Below, in pieces: positions 22,414 to 36,300 of a DNA stretch of 64,000 nucleotides. This DNA is from Xenopus tropicalis (taxonomy: Eukaryota > Chordata > Amphibia > Anura > Pipidae). Positions within the stretch are counted from its first letter, which is position 1. Each line of letters begins with the position of its first letter. The position numbers and the translations under genes were made by a program. The stretch lies in NCBI RefSeq assembly GCF_000004195.4, contig NC_030681.2, forward strand, positions 90,837,681 through 90,901,680, written 5' to 3'. The notes under the pieces were generated by a model. That model did no database searches. It was not told the DNA's origin and worked only from the letters and a program-made list of their open reading frames with translations.

Positions 22414-24044
22414 AACCTTAAGGATTTTTTTTTACTGCCTATGCTGCTCTCCACAGTGGTGCATCAGTGTTCTGCCTGTGATTTCATTTGAACCTGCAAG
22501 CTTATTGCTCTATATTTGTGAGAATGCAGATATCCCTGTGTACAACTGTCTTTAATAAACTTCTGTTTGAGTTTGCTGCATGAACCTTCTGGTGTCCTTT
22601 ATTTCTTATTTTAGCACACAATATACGTGTGTTGTAGTTGCTGTACACACCCATCCTGGTGTGTCAAGTGTACCCCATGCTCTAATCGTCCTAGCTGGTC
22701 ATAGTCTGTTTTACAGCCAAAAAGGGGTCACCGTAGTATTTGCCAGGAATTATTTGTTCATCTCTTAATAGTCCCATTAGCTAAACAGAAAAGTTCATCA
22801 GGGAATACAATGTCATATACCCCCTGGATGGTTTGATTTATGCTGATCTTATTACCATACATCATCTGATCTGATTTGCATAAACACAAAACAGTCCTAT
22901 GCTGGCATTTTACAAACAGAATTGCACAATATAATTTGCATAAAATTGGTGAGGGACAATATTACTGGAAAATGAATTGGCAGGTTTTGCCTACCCACTG
23001 GCAAGGTTTTATTTCTCCATGGAAATCATGTGATCAACAAGGTAATGTAATCCTTATCTCACTGGTACTGGAGCAGGGAATTTCTGTTGGGTTCGGCCAA
23101 CAAATAATCAGAAGCTTTCCATTGTATACTTCTAGATTAAAGCAGAGCCCTGTGTTGTGTCCAAAATCATATTTTAATTCCTAGAGACAACTTCCATTTT
23201 TTTGAGTTTATTTGTACTAAAGAATAAAGCAAACTGGCAATCATATTTGGAAATGTGACTGGTAATTCAAGATGGGATTCTATATAGTGTTTTATTAGTA
23301 AGGAAGTTAATTAATGACTAAGCTTGTGCTTTCTTTCAGTTTTTTCACAAGGTCATCCCAAAAAAAAAAATCTTTTACAGTTTTCATCAGTTCATCCTGC
23401 TCTGCTTTGTTGTACCCTAATACACTGCTGTAACCAAAACAATCTTAGTTTTGCATTACTCCTATGTCATACCAGGAGAATTCAATAACACACTTGTTAA
23501 TGTCAACAATCAAGTCACCAAACTCACAAATTCAGAAAAACAGTTTGATTTGATGCATGTTTATGAAACTCAGTATATACCAGAGAAATTCACAATAAAA
23601 TGATTTTGTGGTAACGGAAAATATTTTGTTAATTTTATGACATCTACTACTCTTAGCAAACCGCATACTTAACATTGAACAAACATGAATTGCGTTTGCT
23701 TCAGAAAAGTTTTCTATTGGCTGTTGGTGCGCTATTATGACAGACTGTTAGTAAACATGTGGCTTTTGGGTCGAATGTTTATGTGACCCTGGCCAAGTAC
23801 TGAGAAGTAGTTCCTGTTAATAAAATACCTCAAATCCTGTATTCAAGATATGAGTCCCAAAATGTTTATAAACAAGTTCCATATTCACAAGAAAGAAAGT
23901 TGGATCTCAGTATAAATAACAGTTTTAGTTAGAAAACAGCTCAAAGCTTTGTAATTTAAAAAAAAACCTGCATGTTTATTTAGTGCAAACAATGTAATGT
24001 TTCAAGTCCCCAACTTTGCTTTATCACTTTTTTGCTTTAATTTG
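22414..24044. other. Intergenic; possible LTR-like tail at its left
   Basis: AATAAACTTCTGTTTGAGTT at about 22555-22574 resembles an LTR or gene 3' end, but no matching start was found. Frames of 62-102 aa (22580-22768, 22876-23184) have no domain. No exon supported. Confidence 0.25.
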
Positions 24045-24260
24045 CAGCCTTGCTAAAGCTAATGCCACACGTAGCGTATTCTCGGGAAGCCGAAAAACGC
24101 TTGCCGAGAATATACCTCGCTTAAAAATCTTTCTACCTGTGCCTGTACCTGAAAGCATTGAATACGCTCGGGTACAGACACATGTAGCCGATATCCACTA
24201 AAAGTCCCACGTTTTTTGGCGGATATTGGCTACATGTGCCTGCACCTGATCAAAAACGCA
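24045..24260. mobile_element. MITE remnant, GCTAATGCCACACGTAGCG end
   Basis: The left end resembles the GCTGATGCCACAC end of the element at 14255. The interior carries mirrored phrases CCTGTGCCTGTACCTG and CATGTGCCTGCACCTG, and GCCGATATCC / GGATATTGGC. The right end is unclear. Confidence 0.5.
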
Positions 24261-27244
24261 AAAAAGACTTCCCTGAAGTAACTTCTTTTGTGGATGCTGT
24301 GGAATCAAGTTAGTTTTTCACATGTATTCAGCAACTTGCATGCACATAATTATTCACACTGTGAAGCTGCAGCAAGATTGGTTCATTTAACCAGACAATT
24401 TGGTCAAGGTGGAACTTGTATTGCCAGTTTTTGAACATTTTGCACTTTTTCACTTTAGGGGCTTCTCCTTGGGGGGAATTTTAGTTTACCCAGGAAAACA
24501 ATTTATCGTTTTTTTTTTCAGGACAACAAAAGCTTTCAAAATATGTTAGAATTTTTGTGTAATTCCAATTTTGTAACAAGATATAGACTTTTTAAATAAC
24601 TAAAAAATCATGTATGTACAAAAATACAACTGATTTGGAAAGTCCCATGAATGTGCCAATACCAAATATATATGGTTTTATGGAGATTTCTCACTTGTAT
24701 AGGTCAAAAACTCCCAGCCGTACTCTACCAAATTTCCAAAGCACTGCTTCAGAAAGCTGCATACTTTAGGCGCTTTGTTTTTAAATGGAACAATAAAGAC
24801 CGGCTTTTAGCAGACTTCTTTATCAGGTGCGCTTGGAGCTCCTTCGGTTTTCGTCTGTGATTTTTCTTCTCAGCTAAGGGTTCGGGGCCCGAGCACCCGG
24901 ACCACCTCTGGACCTTGGTGAGCACATTTACTTTGTTTGAATACCTTTAATGCTTTGGGACTAGTGACTCACTGGAGAGAGGGTCGGGGTTTACACACTC
25001 GAACCTTAGTGATATTGATGGTATGATTTGTTTAAATTGTCCCTACATATAAGCCGTTTTAGTTTATTTGTATACTTATCAAACCAATCAATTAACCTTG
25101 GGGCTTTGGGTTATATTTAGTCCAATGTGAATATACCCCCATATGATCTATCATTTCTATCATTTCAGCTCCTGCATTTACATCATTTTATGTGGGATAA
25201 AGCTACAAAAAAGTACGCTCACCCCAAAAAGCCATATATTTTTGGAAGGTACACATTCCCCTGAATTCAATATGGTTACACATATCTTTCTACAAGTGCC
25301 AAACTGCAAAGCTTTCCTAAAGTTGGCGATTTTGATGACATTTCCAAAAATCACCTTAAAGCTTCCACTTTTCAGCATTTTATCTCCCACATATCATTAT
25401 GTACCGTATTTATTTAATGGGTTGAAATAAATTTGTCTATTTTTCAGTGGTATTTGATACTTTTTCTTAGCTGTTTTGTCCCTCAATGATTACTAGGGAG
25501 TGTTCTCTTTCTGCCATGCACTATAGTGTTTACTTCTCACGGTATTTTGTTTTTTGGGCCTGAATTCCTTTTTTATTTTGGAGTCCAAGTTGTACATAGA
25601 CTATAGGGAACTATCACAGCCAGTCCTTGCCCAATTCTCAGTATAAAATTACTAATCCAACAATGTTTGAAATTACATTTTTGGCATCTTGCATAAACTA
25701 AGTTGTGGGCTCAACAGCCAGTGGTGCATACACTGTGAGACCACTTAATACATTCATAATTTGCTGTTAAACACAATAATAAGGCCGTGTTGGCAGGTTT
25801 CATGATGATAATATTATTGTTTTCCATAATAGTTATGGTGATAACCCATCAATCACCAAGGCTGAATAAAGGCTATTGCCTCTCCCAGTTTTAACAAGTT
25901 GTTTGCAGGTTAGGGAGAAGGAAATAAACATTTAATCAGGTACAGCACAGGGTACCACTAGGACACCTAGTAGAAATCAGGGGATTCCTGCTATACAACA
26001 GCCTTGCACTTTTCATCTTAATGCTCTATTCTAAACTACTGATTGAATTCAAAGGAACACGGGGCTACAACAGGAGAAAATATTGTATGCTTATTTTTTT
26101 ATTTATACCACTGATTTGTGCCACCACCCACATGATGTACTTCTTATTCACAGATATGTGATTTGCAATTAAAAGCATTATCTATCTGTATTTATTTATG
26201 TCATTTTAAATGCATTGAATAAACAATTAGGGTTATGTTTACATGATTCATTGATTTGCACACTGACAATCATAATAGCAGCTAGATAGCTTAGCCAGTT
26301 CTGCAACTTTCATAATTCCAACCATAAATTAGCAAGACACAATGAACTGCAATGCGTTTTTCAGTTGAATTATGATGCCAGAAATTCACAGAATCTGAGG
26401 GGTAAGGAAATATGTAAAGCTTAGACCACACCAAGGGTTTTTTTCCAGCTTCATTGGCTCAAGCAATAGTAGATAAGAGCTTTAATTTCTGAGGTTTCCC
26501 ACGACCAGCAGATCCCAAGAATCACTAACACCAAAGGATGCCAGAAAACATTAAAACTGAGGCAAATCATTAGCGATAATCAAAACAAAAATTAGGCCTC
26601 ACATATCCAGCAAGGACGGGAATCTATCCAATTTTCTTGTAATGATAATTACTTTTTGGGTGCAGTATTAATGTGAAGTTGTTTCTCAAGTCACGTCCCA
26701 GTGTAACTCTATATAGCTTTTGCTGCCCCCCTTGCCTATGGGAACTTTGCCATCTAAATAATGTACCCACCCTTACTGGTCTACCAGTCTAGACCCATCC
26801 TGCAAGCTAAAGAAAGACAAGATAAAAATTTAGTGATGATAAATTAAAATGAATCAAAATAAAATTAAATGACAAGGAAAGGTGGATTCACTGGTGGGGT
26901 GCCAATAAGATTGATACCCCTCCAGTGAATCTAAATTTTTCCCCAGGCCACAGTTGCTTTTAGAAAAACTGCATTGACCAAGGGAAATAAGTAACAGAGT
27001 GCTGCGCTGCCATCTTACCCTATTCTCAGGCTTCCACGGTTTGGGCTTGCAACTATGCAGCAGCATAACCTCTTCCTACTGCACATATGCATGCATCTCA
27101 TATTCTGACATTTACTGGCACAGTTACTTTACCTTTAGCAATCTAATTTTTTATTTCATTTTCGTAGTAAACTAAACAAAGCTTGCTGCTTGTAAGGAGG
27201 TGAAATATATTTTATTCTAAATATAGATAGTTAGTCGATATTCA
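24261..27244. other. Intergenic, mostly unassigned
   Basis: The block 24640-25430 has the look of a dispersed repeat (GC-rich GGGGCCCGAGCACCCGG at 24886-24902 within AT-rich DNA), but it has no second copy here. The rest (25431-27244) is AT-rich without recognised exons, RNA genes or elements. Confidence 0.25.
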
Positions 27245-27952
27245 GTTCAGCCAGCACTTAAGCCTGGCCTGTTGGGAGTACAACTGCATAAGCCTATATA
27301 AGGAAATGAAGGATCAGAGACTTTCTCTTTGGCCTAAGATTATTAACGGGCAGTATAGACATTTGCAGAGCCAGACCAGGTGGCAGCCTGAACCTTGTTA
27401 GGTGAAAGAGGAGTTTGTTACCAGCTAACTCTAGGAGTGAGAGATAGTCACAATAGCTAGTAAGAGTACTCTGTTGTGTGTGAGAAGTATTCTTGGTGTA
27501 GCGTCCTTGGGCAACTGTGTACCATTTAGCAATTGGAGCTTTCAGAAATATGTTAGAGAGAACCTAAGGGAACTATAGTGAGACAGCTCAGAAGAAACTC
27601 AGGCACTGTATGCTGGATATGACAAAGAAGTAAGGGAGAAAGCTTAACTGGGAGAGTAGGCCCCTTCAACAGCTAACAACACGCTGCTAATGCATGGTTT
27701 TACATGGCAGGGGCATTGGAGGCTTCTGGAAGAGGACCGCTATGTGTGTGAGGGAGGATGTGAGAGAATCCTCTGAGTAGTGCTTATTTTGTTTAACCAG
27801 TATAGTAGGCAGTCAGTGGTCCGGTCTGTCCCTGCTACACCAGCAAGACGCTGTCCAATAAAGTCTGCCTTAAGTCATTGCATTGCCTTGTGATGTACCT
27901 AATTCTTAAAGCAAAGGCCTTACCAGTTCCCTTTCCTGTGACAGCAGTTTAC
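27245..27952 (+). mobile_element. Possible solo LTR
   Basis: A ~700-bp block of higher GC content with a TATA-like CCTATATAAGGAAATG at 27293-27308 and AATAAAGTCTGCCTTAAG at 27857-27874, near the right edge, followed by a short GT-rich segment ending CCTGTGACA. TATA, transcribed region, poly(A) signal and short tail are the layout of an LTR. No internal retroelement genes, tRNA primer site or paired LTR are visible, and the edges and strand are inferred. Confidence 0.4.
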
Positions 27953-30104
27953 CAGTTAGAGCTAGCCCCCCATTACATGCTGATTTGATGCTGTTTGTGC
28001 CTCCACTGGTGCAATTTAGCTGTGTTACAAAACTGGCACCACTGTCAATACCAAAGTATTTTAGAATTTCACAATATTTTTCTAGTAGTTATTGTCCTGC
28101 AGAGAATAACTTTTTCGAGAGGTCAATGCTCCAAAGCTCAACAACTCATCCTTTTCACAATTAAATCTGCCTGACCCTTAATAATTGTTTCCTGGGTTTT
28201 TGTTTGTGTTTCTGTTTTTTTTTTTTTACAAAATACTTATGCCAGGAATGCAGTACAAATCTGGTTTGACATTTACATTTTGTAAAATATTTTAGGCATC
28301 CTAAAATAGTTTTCTCTTCATGGATCATCTATATGGATACCCTTTTCAGCATGTATTGTAACTGCTATTTGGGGTCAGCACACAATAAATTCAATGATTA
28401 TCTCTGCTTATGTTGAAAAGAAAGGCAACTATTCCTGGCATTTTGTTGGGAAAAGTTGTGGTGATAAAACAAGAATGATGATCTGCTCATTTTTTTGGAA
28501 ATGTCACAATGTCTTATCTTGTACTGTGCATTTTTATTCTGTTTATGTTTTCCCTTACATTGCTTAGACATTTAACAATGTATTTGATGTGTTCCTCAAC
28601 CTAACATTTTTTTTCTCTCTGCAAACATGATGTGAGTCCCTAACAGATTCCACCAGCTCTAAGTGGTTGATTCCAGTTTAGTCTCTAGACTTTTGCAGTG
28701 CACTGCTAACAAGCAGCATGGATGAGTTGTTTCCAGTATGAAAAAATGTAAGGTTGAAGAAATTCACTCATAAAATATACATTTTCATTTACCCAGGTCA
28801 TGATATAGACTAGAGTATTTAGTAGAATTAAGTCTAAGGGTAATATGTCACTGAGAGATTAGTTGGCAGCAACAGATCTCTGCTACCGTGGGCGACTTAT
28901 CTCTCAGAAATGCCGACCGACAATAAAGCGAATCGCCAGTGGAAAGGCCTAAGTGACTTCAGAAAACCGAAGCGATCTTTGGATCTCAGCTGTGAACTCT
29001 TCTATTACATGTTCCTTTAATGCCCTCTGGGAACAGACTGTACCATTTGTGGTTCTGTGATAGGTTGATTAACAAGAAAAGGGATTAATTGTTCAACTAT
29101 GTCAAAGTAAATTTATGATGTCTTTAAAAACTAGATAATTACTGTTCATTAACTACTTCAAATTATAATGACCTGCAGCCAAACGCTATCAACACTGCTT
29201 GAGTAAAATCACCTTTCTCCTCCAAATTTATCTGTGTGATTCATCTTCATTAGTCTGACAGAGGTGGTTGCTTTTTAGTGTAATGAATGACTTTTTGACT
29301 GAAGAGAGTACCCTGAGTGCAGTCAAGTGAGATTTATTTTCAATGTAGGGGTTTCGTATCATTGTAGTTAGAATTTTAGTCATACTTCTTAGAGTTCAAA
29401 AAACATAAAATAGTGTTTCATCACACAAAAAAGAGAATTTGTACTTCTTTCCTATTTTTTTTTTTCGGGTCTCACCACTGATACAAACCCTGCTGGTGCA
29501 TGTGCAGTTGGTGGTAGCAGGAAATCTGCTTAACCTGTGCAAGCAGGGTCTGTGTCGGTGTTGAGACCCAAAGACCGTTCACTAGCCGGGAAGCTGTTGG
29601 CCAGGTACGCAGCTATGCTACTCTGCTCTTTTAGCTTGGGGTTAGCGAGAGGGACAGTTGTTAAACTTGGAAACTATGTGATAAAGGAGAGGTTAGGGGG
29701 GGTCAAGTCAGTGATAGTTAAAGGGAGTCCATTTTTTATAATAAAAGGTGTTTGAAGATTTGGAAAATACATTAAAAATGCATCAACCTTGCGGAAGTGA
29801 AATCTATGGTGGATGCATTTTTTTTAAATAAAAAAAGAATATATAGGCCCTCAGGTGCTTTATTATAAATGCGCCCCTGGGCACAGGCATATTTGTACAA
29901 TATGTATAATACACCTCAGTAGAAAATTTTTAAAAGGATACTGGAATATTTTGGTGAATTGTGATAAATATGGCACCAAGTATTTCACCTGCACAACACA
30001 CAAAAGGAAAGAAAATAATCGCTAGTGTGCAATATCAGTCTTTTGTTAATACTGTATATAAATACTTTTTACAAAAATACAGGGTGTTAGTACAACACCC
30101 AAAA
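27953..30104. other. Intergenic with small MITE remnants
   Basis: A remnant at about 28840-28960 (GAGATTAGTTG, CTCTGCTACCGTGGGCGACT, CGAATCGCCAGTGGAAAGGC) is related to the inverted element at 61035-61192. No exon recognised. The 72-aa frame at 29537-29755 has no domain. Confidence 0.35.
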
Positions 30105-30410
30105 TATTTAAGTCCATGTGCCACGTCACGGCCCTTCATTACTTGCACAACATAGTTCATCTTGTTTCACAACAGATTAAGTGAAGTCTATTAGTAAGAG
30201 AAGTGCTCTTACTGATCTGTGATAACACAGCCCAAAGTGTTTCCATTTGCACAACACAGTTCATCTTAGATTCACAACAGATTAAGTGCAGTCGATTAGA
30301 GAGAAAAGGAAAGAAGTGCCACTTATGATTTATGATAAGGGGGCCCTGAGTGCTTTCATTTGTACAACGTAGTTTATCTTGGATTCACAACTAATTATGT
30401 GCAATAGATG
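30105..30410 (+). repeat. Three-unit degenerate tandem repeat, ~110-120 bp period
   Basis: The phrase CATTxxTTGCACAACATAGTTCATCTTGxxTTCACAACAGATTAAGTG recurs three times, at about 30136-30182, 30245-30292 and 30357-30403, each followed by a variable segment. Units are diverged, so the array is old. It is not a CRISPR: units lack short exact repeats and spacers, and this is a nuclear genome. Confidence 0.6.
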
Positions 30411-31690
30411 AATTCTTAAATGAATGCAAATTTGAGAAATGATTTTTTTCCTGCAACAAGGTAACCCATAATAATGAAACCATTGGACTGGTAAGCTGAA
30501 GGATACTGAAGGTGTTAGCAATAAACAGTGGAATTTTGTTTATTTTTTGCTTACCATTGGGAAGATTTTCATAGCCATTAAGTTATAAAACATCACACAG
30601 TAACAAAGAAATAAATAATAAAATAAGTTCTACTCTGCACTGTTTTATTGGGTGGGTTGCAGCAAATGTATATTGTTTCTATTCCCTCTTTGGGTATATG
30701 TGTTTCTCTTCAGATCCACGTCACACCTACACACAGCAGTATCAATGCTCTTTGTTTCTCCCAAAGTGGAATTTGTTTTTTGAAGCAAATCACTTTTTTT
30801 TTTTTTTTTTACAGCAAATTAATGTATAGAAATGTCTATCCCTTGCTGCAGCTTTTGGTATATTTTGCTTCATCGCTCTATCATTATTATCATTTACCTG
30901 GCACAAGAATTTTCAAAGACCATAACTGAATAAAGAGTACCTGGTCTGTACTGGAATTGAAATTAGGCCCTGGCATTTCAAATACACAGAGGCCTGTGTA
31001 TTTGCTTATTTTGTATTTTGCTTATTAACTGATAAAAAAAAACACTTGCCGTCTATCAAGTTAAAGTGTCTGTCCTCTCAGATAATAATTACTGTTAAAT
31101 AAGCTGAAAATGTGTCCTAAAGACAACAATATAATTGCCCATAAATCTTCACCAGCTGCGCGTCAGACAGTTTATTTCTGAACTTATTATATCACATTAC
31201 CATGTCTGTCTGAATTTTGCATATTTCACATTTTATAAATTTGATATATGACTTGCTGGCAGTATGTATGCAGAGTGCATTTTTTTGCTTGAGGAACCTT
31301 AACCCTGGGGACATGGCATATTGTGGCTGCACGAACACAAGAGCAGTTCTACTTGTTACAGTTAAAAAGCCCTAAAATTTTATTTATTAAAGGGGTGGTT
31401 GGTATACCCTGTATGAAGTTAAACATGTTTAAAAAAAAAATGCAAAGTTATATAAATGCCTGTTATTCATTGTTGTATTTGTATTATACTGACCGAACTG
31501 CACAATCATGTCTCCATATGTGGCACCTGCTACAAATGATTTCATAAGTATTGATTAACCGGAACAAGAATTTGGATAAATAGTCAGTTCAGTGAGAACA
31601 TCCCTTATAGTTTTTTTTTTCAAAAACTCCTTTAAAGTCTATGAGGGAAAACAGCATTGAATAAGGAGACATGTTTTTCTCATTGAATTG
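30411..31690. other. Intergenic, no gene recognised
   Basis: AT-rich; frames of 61-93 aa without domains. No complete repeat identified. Confidence 0.25.
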
Positions 31691-32250
31691 AATCTGCCCC
31701 TGCAGCAGACAAGAGAGGTTGATGTACGGCACAATGGGAGACTAGCTTGCCTCCCTACCTCTTGGTGCGCCAGTCCCCAGGCTCCTCCGTTTAGACGCGC
31801 TCCAGCACGTACTGTCCCCTGGCATGTTCCCGGCATGCATTGTCCCTCGGCGCACACATATGCCCAGTAACTCTGCCGCCGCTCGCGCTGATGTCACTTT
31901 TGGCATGAAATTCCAATTTCAATATCGCTTCTTGTCTTGTTTCAATGCTGGGTTTAGAGTATTCTGACTTTGCTAAAGCCTTTGTTGTTCTGATTCCTGC
32001 TGATTTTTGACTCTTGTTCGTCCCTGGCTTACGAATCTCCGTTGCCTGCCACTGACCATTTGCCTGACTTTGACCTTGTCTTCGTCTGATCCCTTTGCTA
32101 ACGAATTCTTTTGAAATAACCTTGCCCATGTGTAGGATCTCTGTCAACTCCGCCGCAGAAAGTCAGAGGTCCCAAAAAGGCGTTGGTGAATACCGGGGTT
32201 GGCAGGGCTCTCCTGCTACACCTAAGAGTTTACTCCTGGCAGTTTATGGG
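31691..32250. repeat. GC-rich, CpG-containing repeat-like block (LTR-like)
   Basis: GC content rises sharply (TCTGCCGCCGCTCGCGCTGA at about 31871-31890). The right half is a run of diverged CTGAC / CTTG / CCTG phrases (31960-32100), as in some vertebrate LTRs. No TATA or AATAAA pair is clear. The alternative, a promoter island, is not supported by any neighbouring exon. Confidence 0.3.
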
Positions 32251-32423
32251 CTTGTCTACATTACAGTCCATAAAAGTTGACTTCTGAGTTAAAAAAAAAA
32301 GGGTACAAACGCAATGCAAAAACAGAAGTGAGAAGACAGCCATAAGGCAAGCAGGAAAGGCCCAGCTGCAGGCAAATACTAAACTGAGGGCAGATCTCCT
32401 CACGGAAGCAAACAGTAGGAATA

Positions 32424-33370
32424 AGAAACATAATACATACATGTATGTATGTATGTATATCTTTATTTATAAAGCGCTACTTATGTACGCAGCGCTATAC
32501 AGTAGAATACATTAATACAAACAAGGGGTTAAAGATAATGGATAAATACAAAGTACAACAATAAATACAAATAAATACAAGTTACAGTTGCAATAAGAGT
32601 CAGAAACACAAGATGAAGGAGGTCCCTGCCCCGTAGAGCTTACAATCTATATGGGAGGGGTAACTAACAGACTAAAATGGGCAAATATAAGTGCTGTAGG
32701 TCACAGTGGGTGACATTACAATATAAGTGCCAGTTTCCAGATCAGGTGCTGGGTGAGTGCTCCAAAAGGTAGTCTTTAAGTTTAGCTTTAAAAAGACTGG
32801 TGGAGGATTCTCTCCGGAGGAAATCAGGGAGGGCATTCCAAATGTAAGGGGCAGCAAGGCAGAAAGGTTTAAGGCGGGAAACAGCAGTAGTAGTGGGAGG
32901 TGCAACCAAGCGGTTGCTCTGCGAGGAACGAAGGAGTCGGCCAGGAACGTACGGAGACACAAGGGAAGAGATGTAGTGAGGAGCAGAGGAATGGAGGGCT
33001 TTGAAGGTTAAGAGAAGGAGTTTGTAAAATATTTATTGTTTAATAGGAAGCCACCATAAGGACTTTAGCAGGGGAAGGGCCTGAACTCTCCTGGATGAGA
33101 GGAGGAGAATTCTGGCAGCAGTGTTTAATGTAGACTGTAGGGGGGAAAGATAGGAGTTAGGGAGGCCGGTTAGTAGCAGGTTGCAGTAGTCAAGTCGGGA
33201 TAGGATGAGCGCATGCATGAGCAGCCTAGCTGTTGCAGTAGAAAGAAAGGGACGGATTTTGGCAATATTGCATAAGAAAAAGTGACAGGTTTTGACAGTG
33301 GTGTTAATATTGTCAGAGAAGGAGAGACTGGAGTCAAAGATCACCCCCAAACAACACATGGAATTGACAT
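32424..33370 (-). mobile_element. L2-clade LINE 3' fragment
   Basis: Minus-strand C-terminal reverse-transcriptase remains: LGVIFDSSLSFSDNINTT and ILSRLDYCNLLLTGLPNS in the frame 33033-33374, then SPYVPGRLLRSSQSNRL and WNALPDFLRRESS in 32742-32960, ending at a stop codon. A frame break lies near 33030. It is 5'-truncated at ~33370. The 3' end carries TTTATAAAGCGCTAC and then a (ATGT)n-like tail (about 32430-32460), typical of this clade. It belongs to the same broad clade as the larger copy at 54640, but to a different subfamily. Confidence 0.85.
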
Positions 33371-36300
33371 ACATTTATGTTAAATAATGAATGCAAACAA
33401 AGGAAAGTGCTACTCTTTAAACTGTCCTCATCAGGATGAGATTGGAAATCAGCTCTTGCTTTGATGATTCCCATCTGCCAGTTGCTGTTATATAGTTTCT
33501 ATTTCATTAGAATAGGAACTGGTCGTCAGGGACGGACAGAACCAAACTGCAGTAGTCGCAATGCCAATAGTGTCTGTCCAGAAGCCAAACCTGAGTTTTT
33601 ATTTCCATTTAAAATAATGCATATTTTGGGTGATAACGGAGTTTTGATTTTGTAATTAGCATTCTTTTGCCTAATGGACCATGTTATCAAAAGACTCAAG
33701 TGCTACCTGATTATTGATTGATTTAGCTGTGTGCTTTATAGACATTAAAGATGTCTTTGATTTATTGGTCCCTGATGACCTTAATTGTTTCAGGATGCAT
33801 CATTTTTATTTGTTGATTAAAACACATTTTTCTAAAATGACAAGAACCAAGTTACATTTTGTGCTGAAGTCCTGTTGACCATTTCCTTTTGAGAGGCATA
33901 GATGCAAGTGATGGACTGCAAGAAAGAGATATAGCAATACAATGCACAATAAAATGAACATTTACTTAGAGACTATTGATTCTGCTGGAGATGGGAGATT
34001 ATTGAACTATTAGTGAACACGCCTAATTATGTTCTGCCAGTGAAATTAGCACTCTAATACAATGTAATTTATCCTGGATTAATATAACATGGGAGATTTT
34101 TTAAGGTTTCCTTCTGCCTTTCTGGCAAATAAATAATATAAAAGCTACATAAACAGAGTTGTTTCAGGGATATTCACTGAACTGAATATAACATTAAAGG
34201 TATTATTAAAGACTTGCTGCATTCTAGCTGCTTTCTGCAACCCATTTTGAAAACTGTACTGCATATCAAACATCAGAATTTTCTTATTAGAAAACTACAT
34301 GGTATGTGATTCAGCAATAGCTTAGGCTGTCAAAACCTCTTGTAGCATCACTAAACTAAAATTTACTATTAACTTCTGCTGACCAAAAGTTATCGATGAT
34401 TATTACTGTGGGACCCATAGGAATAGAACAGTGTGTTTAGATTTCCATAGCAATGCCCTATAAAAAGGAATTATGGCTCCAATATTTGGTAGTAAAGATG
34501 TCAGGATAGGAATTAAAGCTAGAAACTGTGGCATTTCTAAATGTTTTCTCCACTAGTGCCTGTTATTGGAAAAATGAATTGTTCTGCATTGTTTAAGTCT
34601 TCAAACATAAGGACTAACATAAGCAGTGACAGATAGATGAGAACCCCAGGAAGAACCAGCAAGGAAATAGCGACATGCCTGTATTTACAGACAGCATACA
34701 TTAACTAGTACACTAATTTAAAAACAATATTCAAACATTAATACTGATTTCCAGGTATCTGAATCAGGGTTGTTGGACTGAAGCTTTAAAAACTGCTTGT
34801 GAATGTGCAAGGCAGCCAAGTATAAGCTGTGTCCTATGGAGTACTAAAAGTTACCTGGTGCACATGGCTACAACATGCCTTTGCTGTAATTGAGCTTTCT
34901 GTTTAGAGAAATTAAATGATGACCAAGAATAATGAGGAAAATGTTCTTGGAAGTGAATGTGGTAGAGATACCTCAGATGTTTTACGTCTTGCTGCTGTAG
35001 GCAAACATTTCAGTGAGTCATCAGCACAGTACTGACGCGCTTACTGCCAACAATAAAGCTTGTGTCTAGCTGATCTGCACAGACAAAACTATGGATCATC
35101 AGCGTATTTGATATTTTTACTCGTTTGCATTATGTTCCACACCATTACACACTGAAATGCAGAATGAAATGGCCCATGAAAAGCTTTTTCACAAAAATAG
35201 ACAAGAGTGTTATTAGATCACTCCAAGGCTAATTAAAGCACAGTGGAATTGCTACTGATCTGGCCAGAAGACACAAAAAGGTTGAATTGAATGCCTGTAA
35301 TTTTGAAGCCTGAAAAACATCTGTAGTGTTGCAAGGAGGAGGGAGCAAGGAAAAAAATACATTTTTCATTTTAAAAAGCACTTTCGGCCTTACTGAAGTG
35401 ACACCAGGGTAAATGTTAATGTCTGCAACCTAAAGCATTTGTCATTCTAACACCTGTCAAGATGGAAACTTTGCATTTATATATGTGAGTAAAATGTTCC
35501 ACTACCACAGGTGCAAAACAATGCTTTTGTATAATTTATCAACAGGATAGTGTTGCCAGTATTTTTTTAAGGAGTCTTATAAATGTTATTCCTTTCTATA
35601 GGGAGACACATACTTAATATAATACTTCGAATTTTAGGGTTAGAGCATAAGGTGACAGAATAATGCAACTTTCTATGTAAGTCCCGCTTATGTAACATTG
35701 TATGGATGCTCCACTGAATTTATTATAAAGTTACACCATCAGTATAGGTGCCAGAGTGATAGTGATAGCAGGAAAGGAGATGAAAGCCTCACTAGCTCCA
35801 ATGAAGGGGACAAACTAAAGAACAAGGGGAGGTCATTAGTGTATCATGGCTCTTCACATGCAAGCATTGCCCCCAAATAACTGTCCAGGTCATCTGATTA
35901 GGACCTAACAAACATATGTAGTAGTTCAGGAATTTAACCAGAGCCTTTTGCATTACCCCAGGGATAATCATTCTCTTTACTTTCAAGAAGACTAAAATTT
36001 AAGCTGACTCACTTTATTTGGAATCTAATGTGCCAACCTTTTTCTGATTCAGACATTGTCAGCACAGAAGCAAACTTACATCTGCATGGATTACTTTCTA
36101 AAGCCTGAAATGGTCACTGTAAATGTTTACCTGTTCTCACTTTGGTCTGCTTGCGAATTTATAGTATCTTCACACATCATTACAAAGCACAAATGATCCT
36201 GTCTTTGATAAGTATCAAGATGCACTTTTGCTTGGGGAGACATGCATTTGCCTGGGCTGAACAGCAGGGGTTGCTCAGGTTGCATGATATAAGCACTCAG

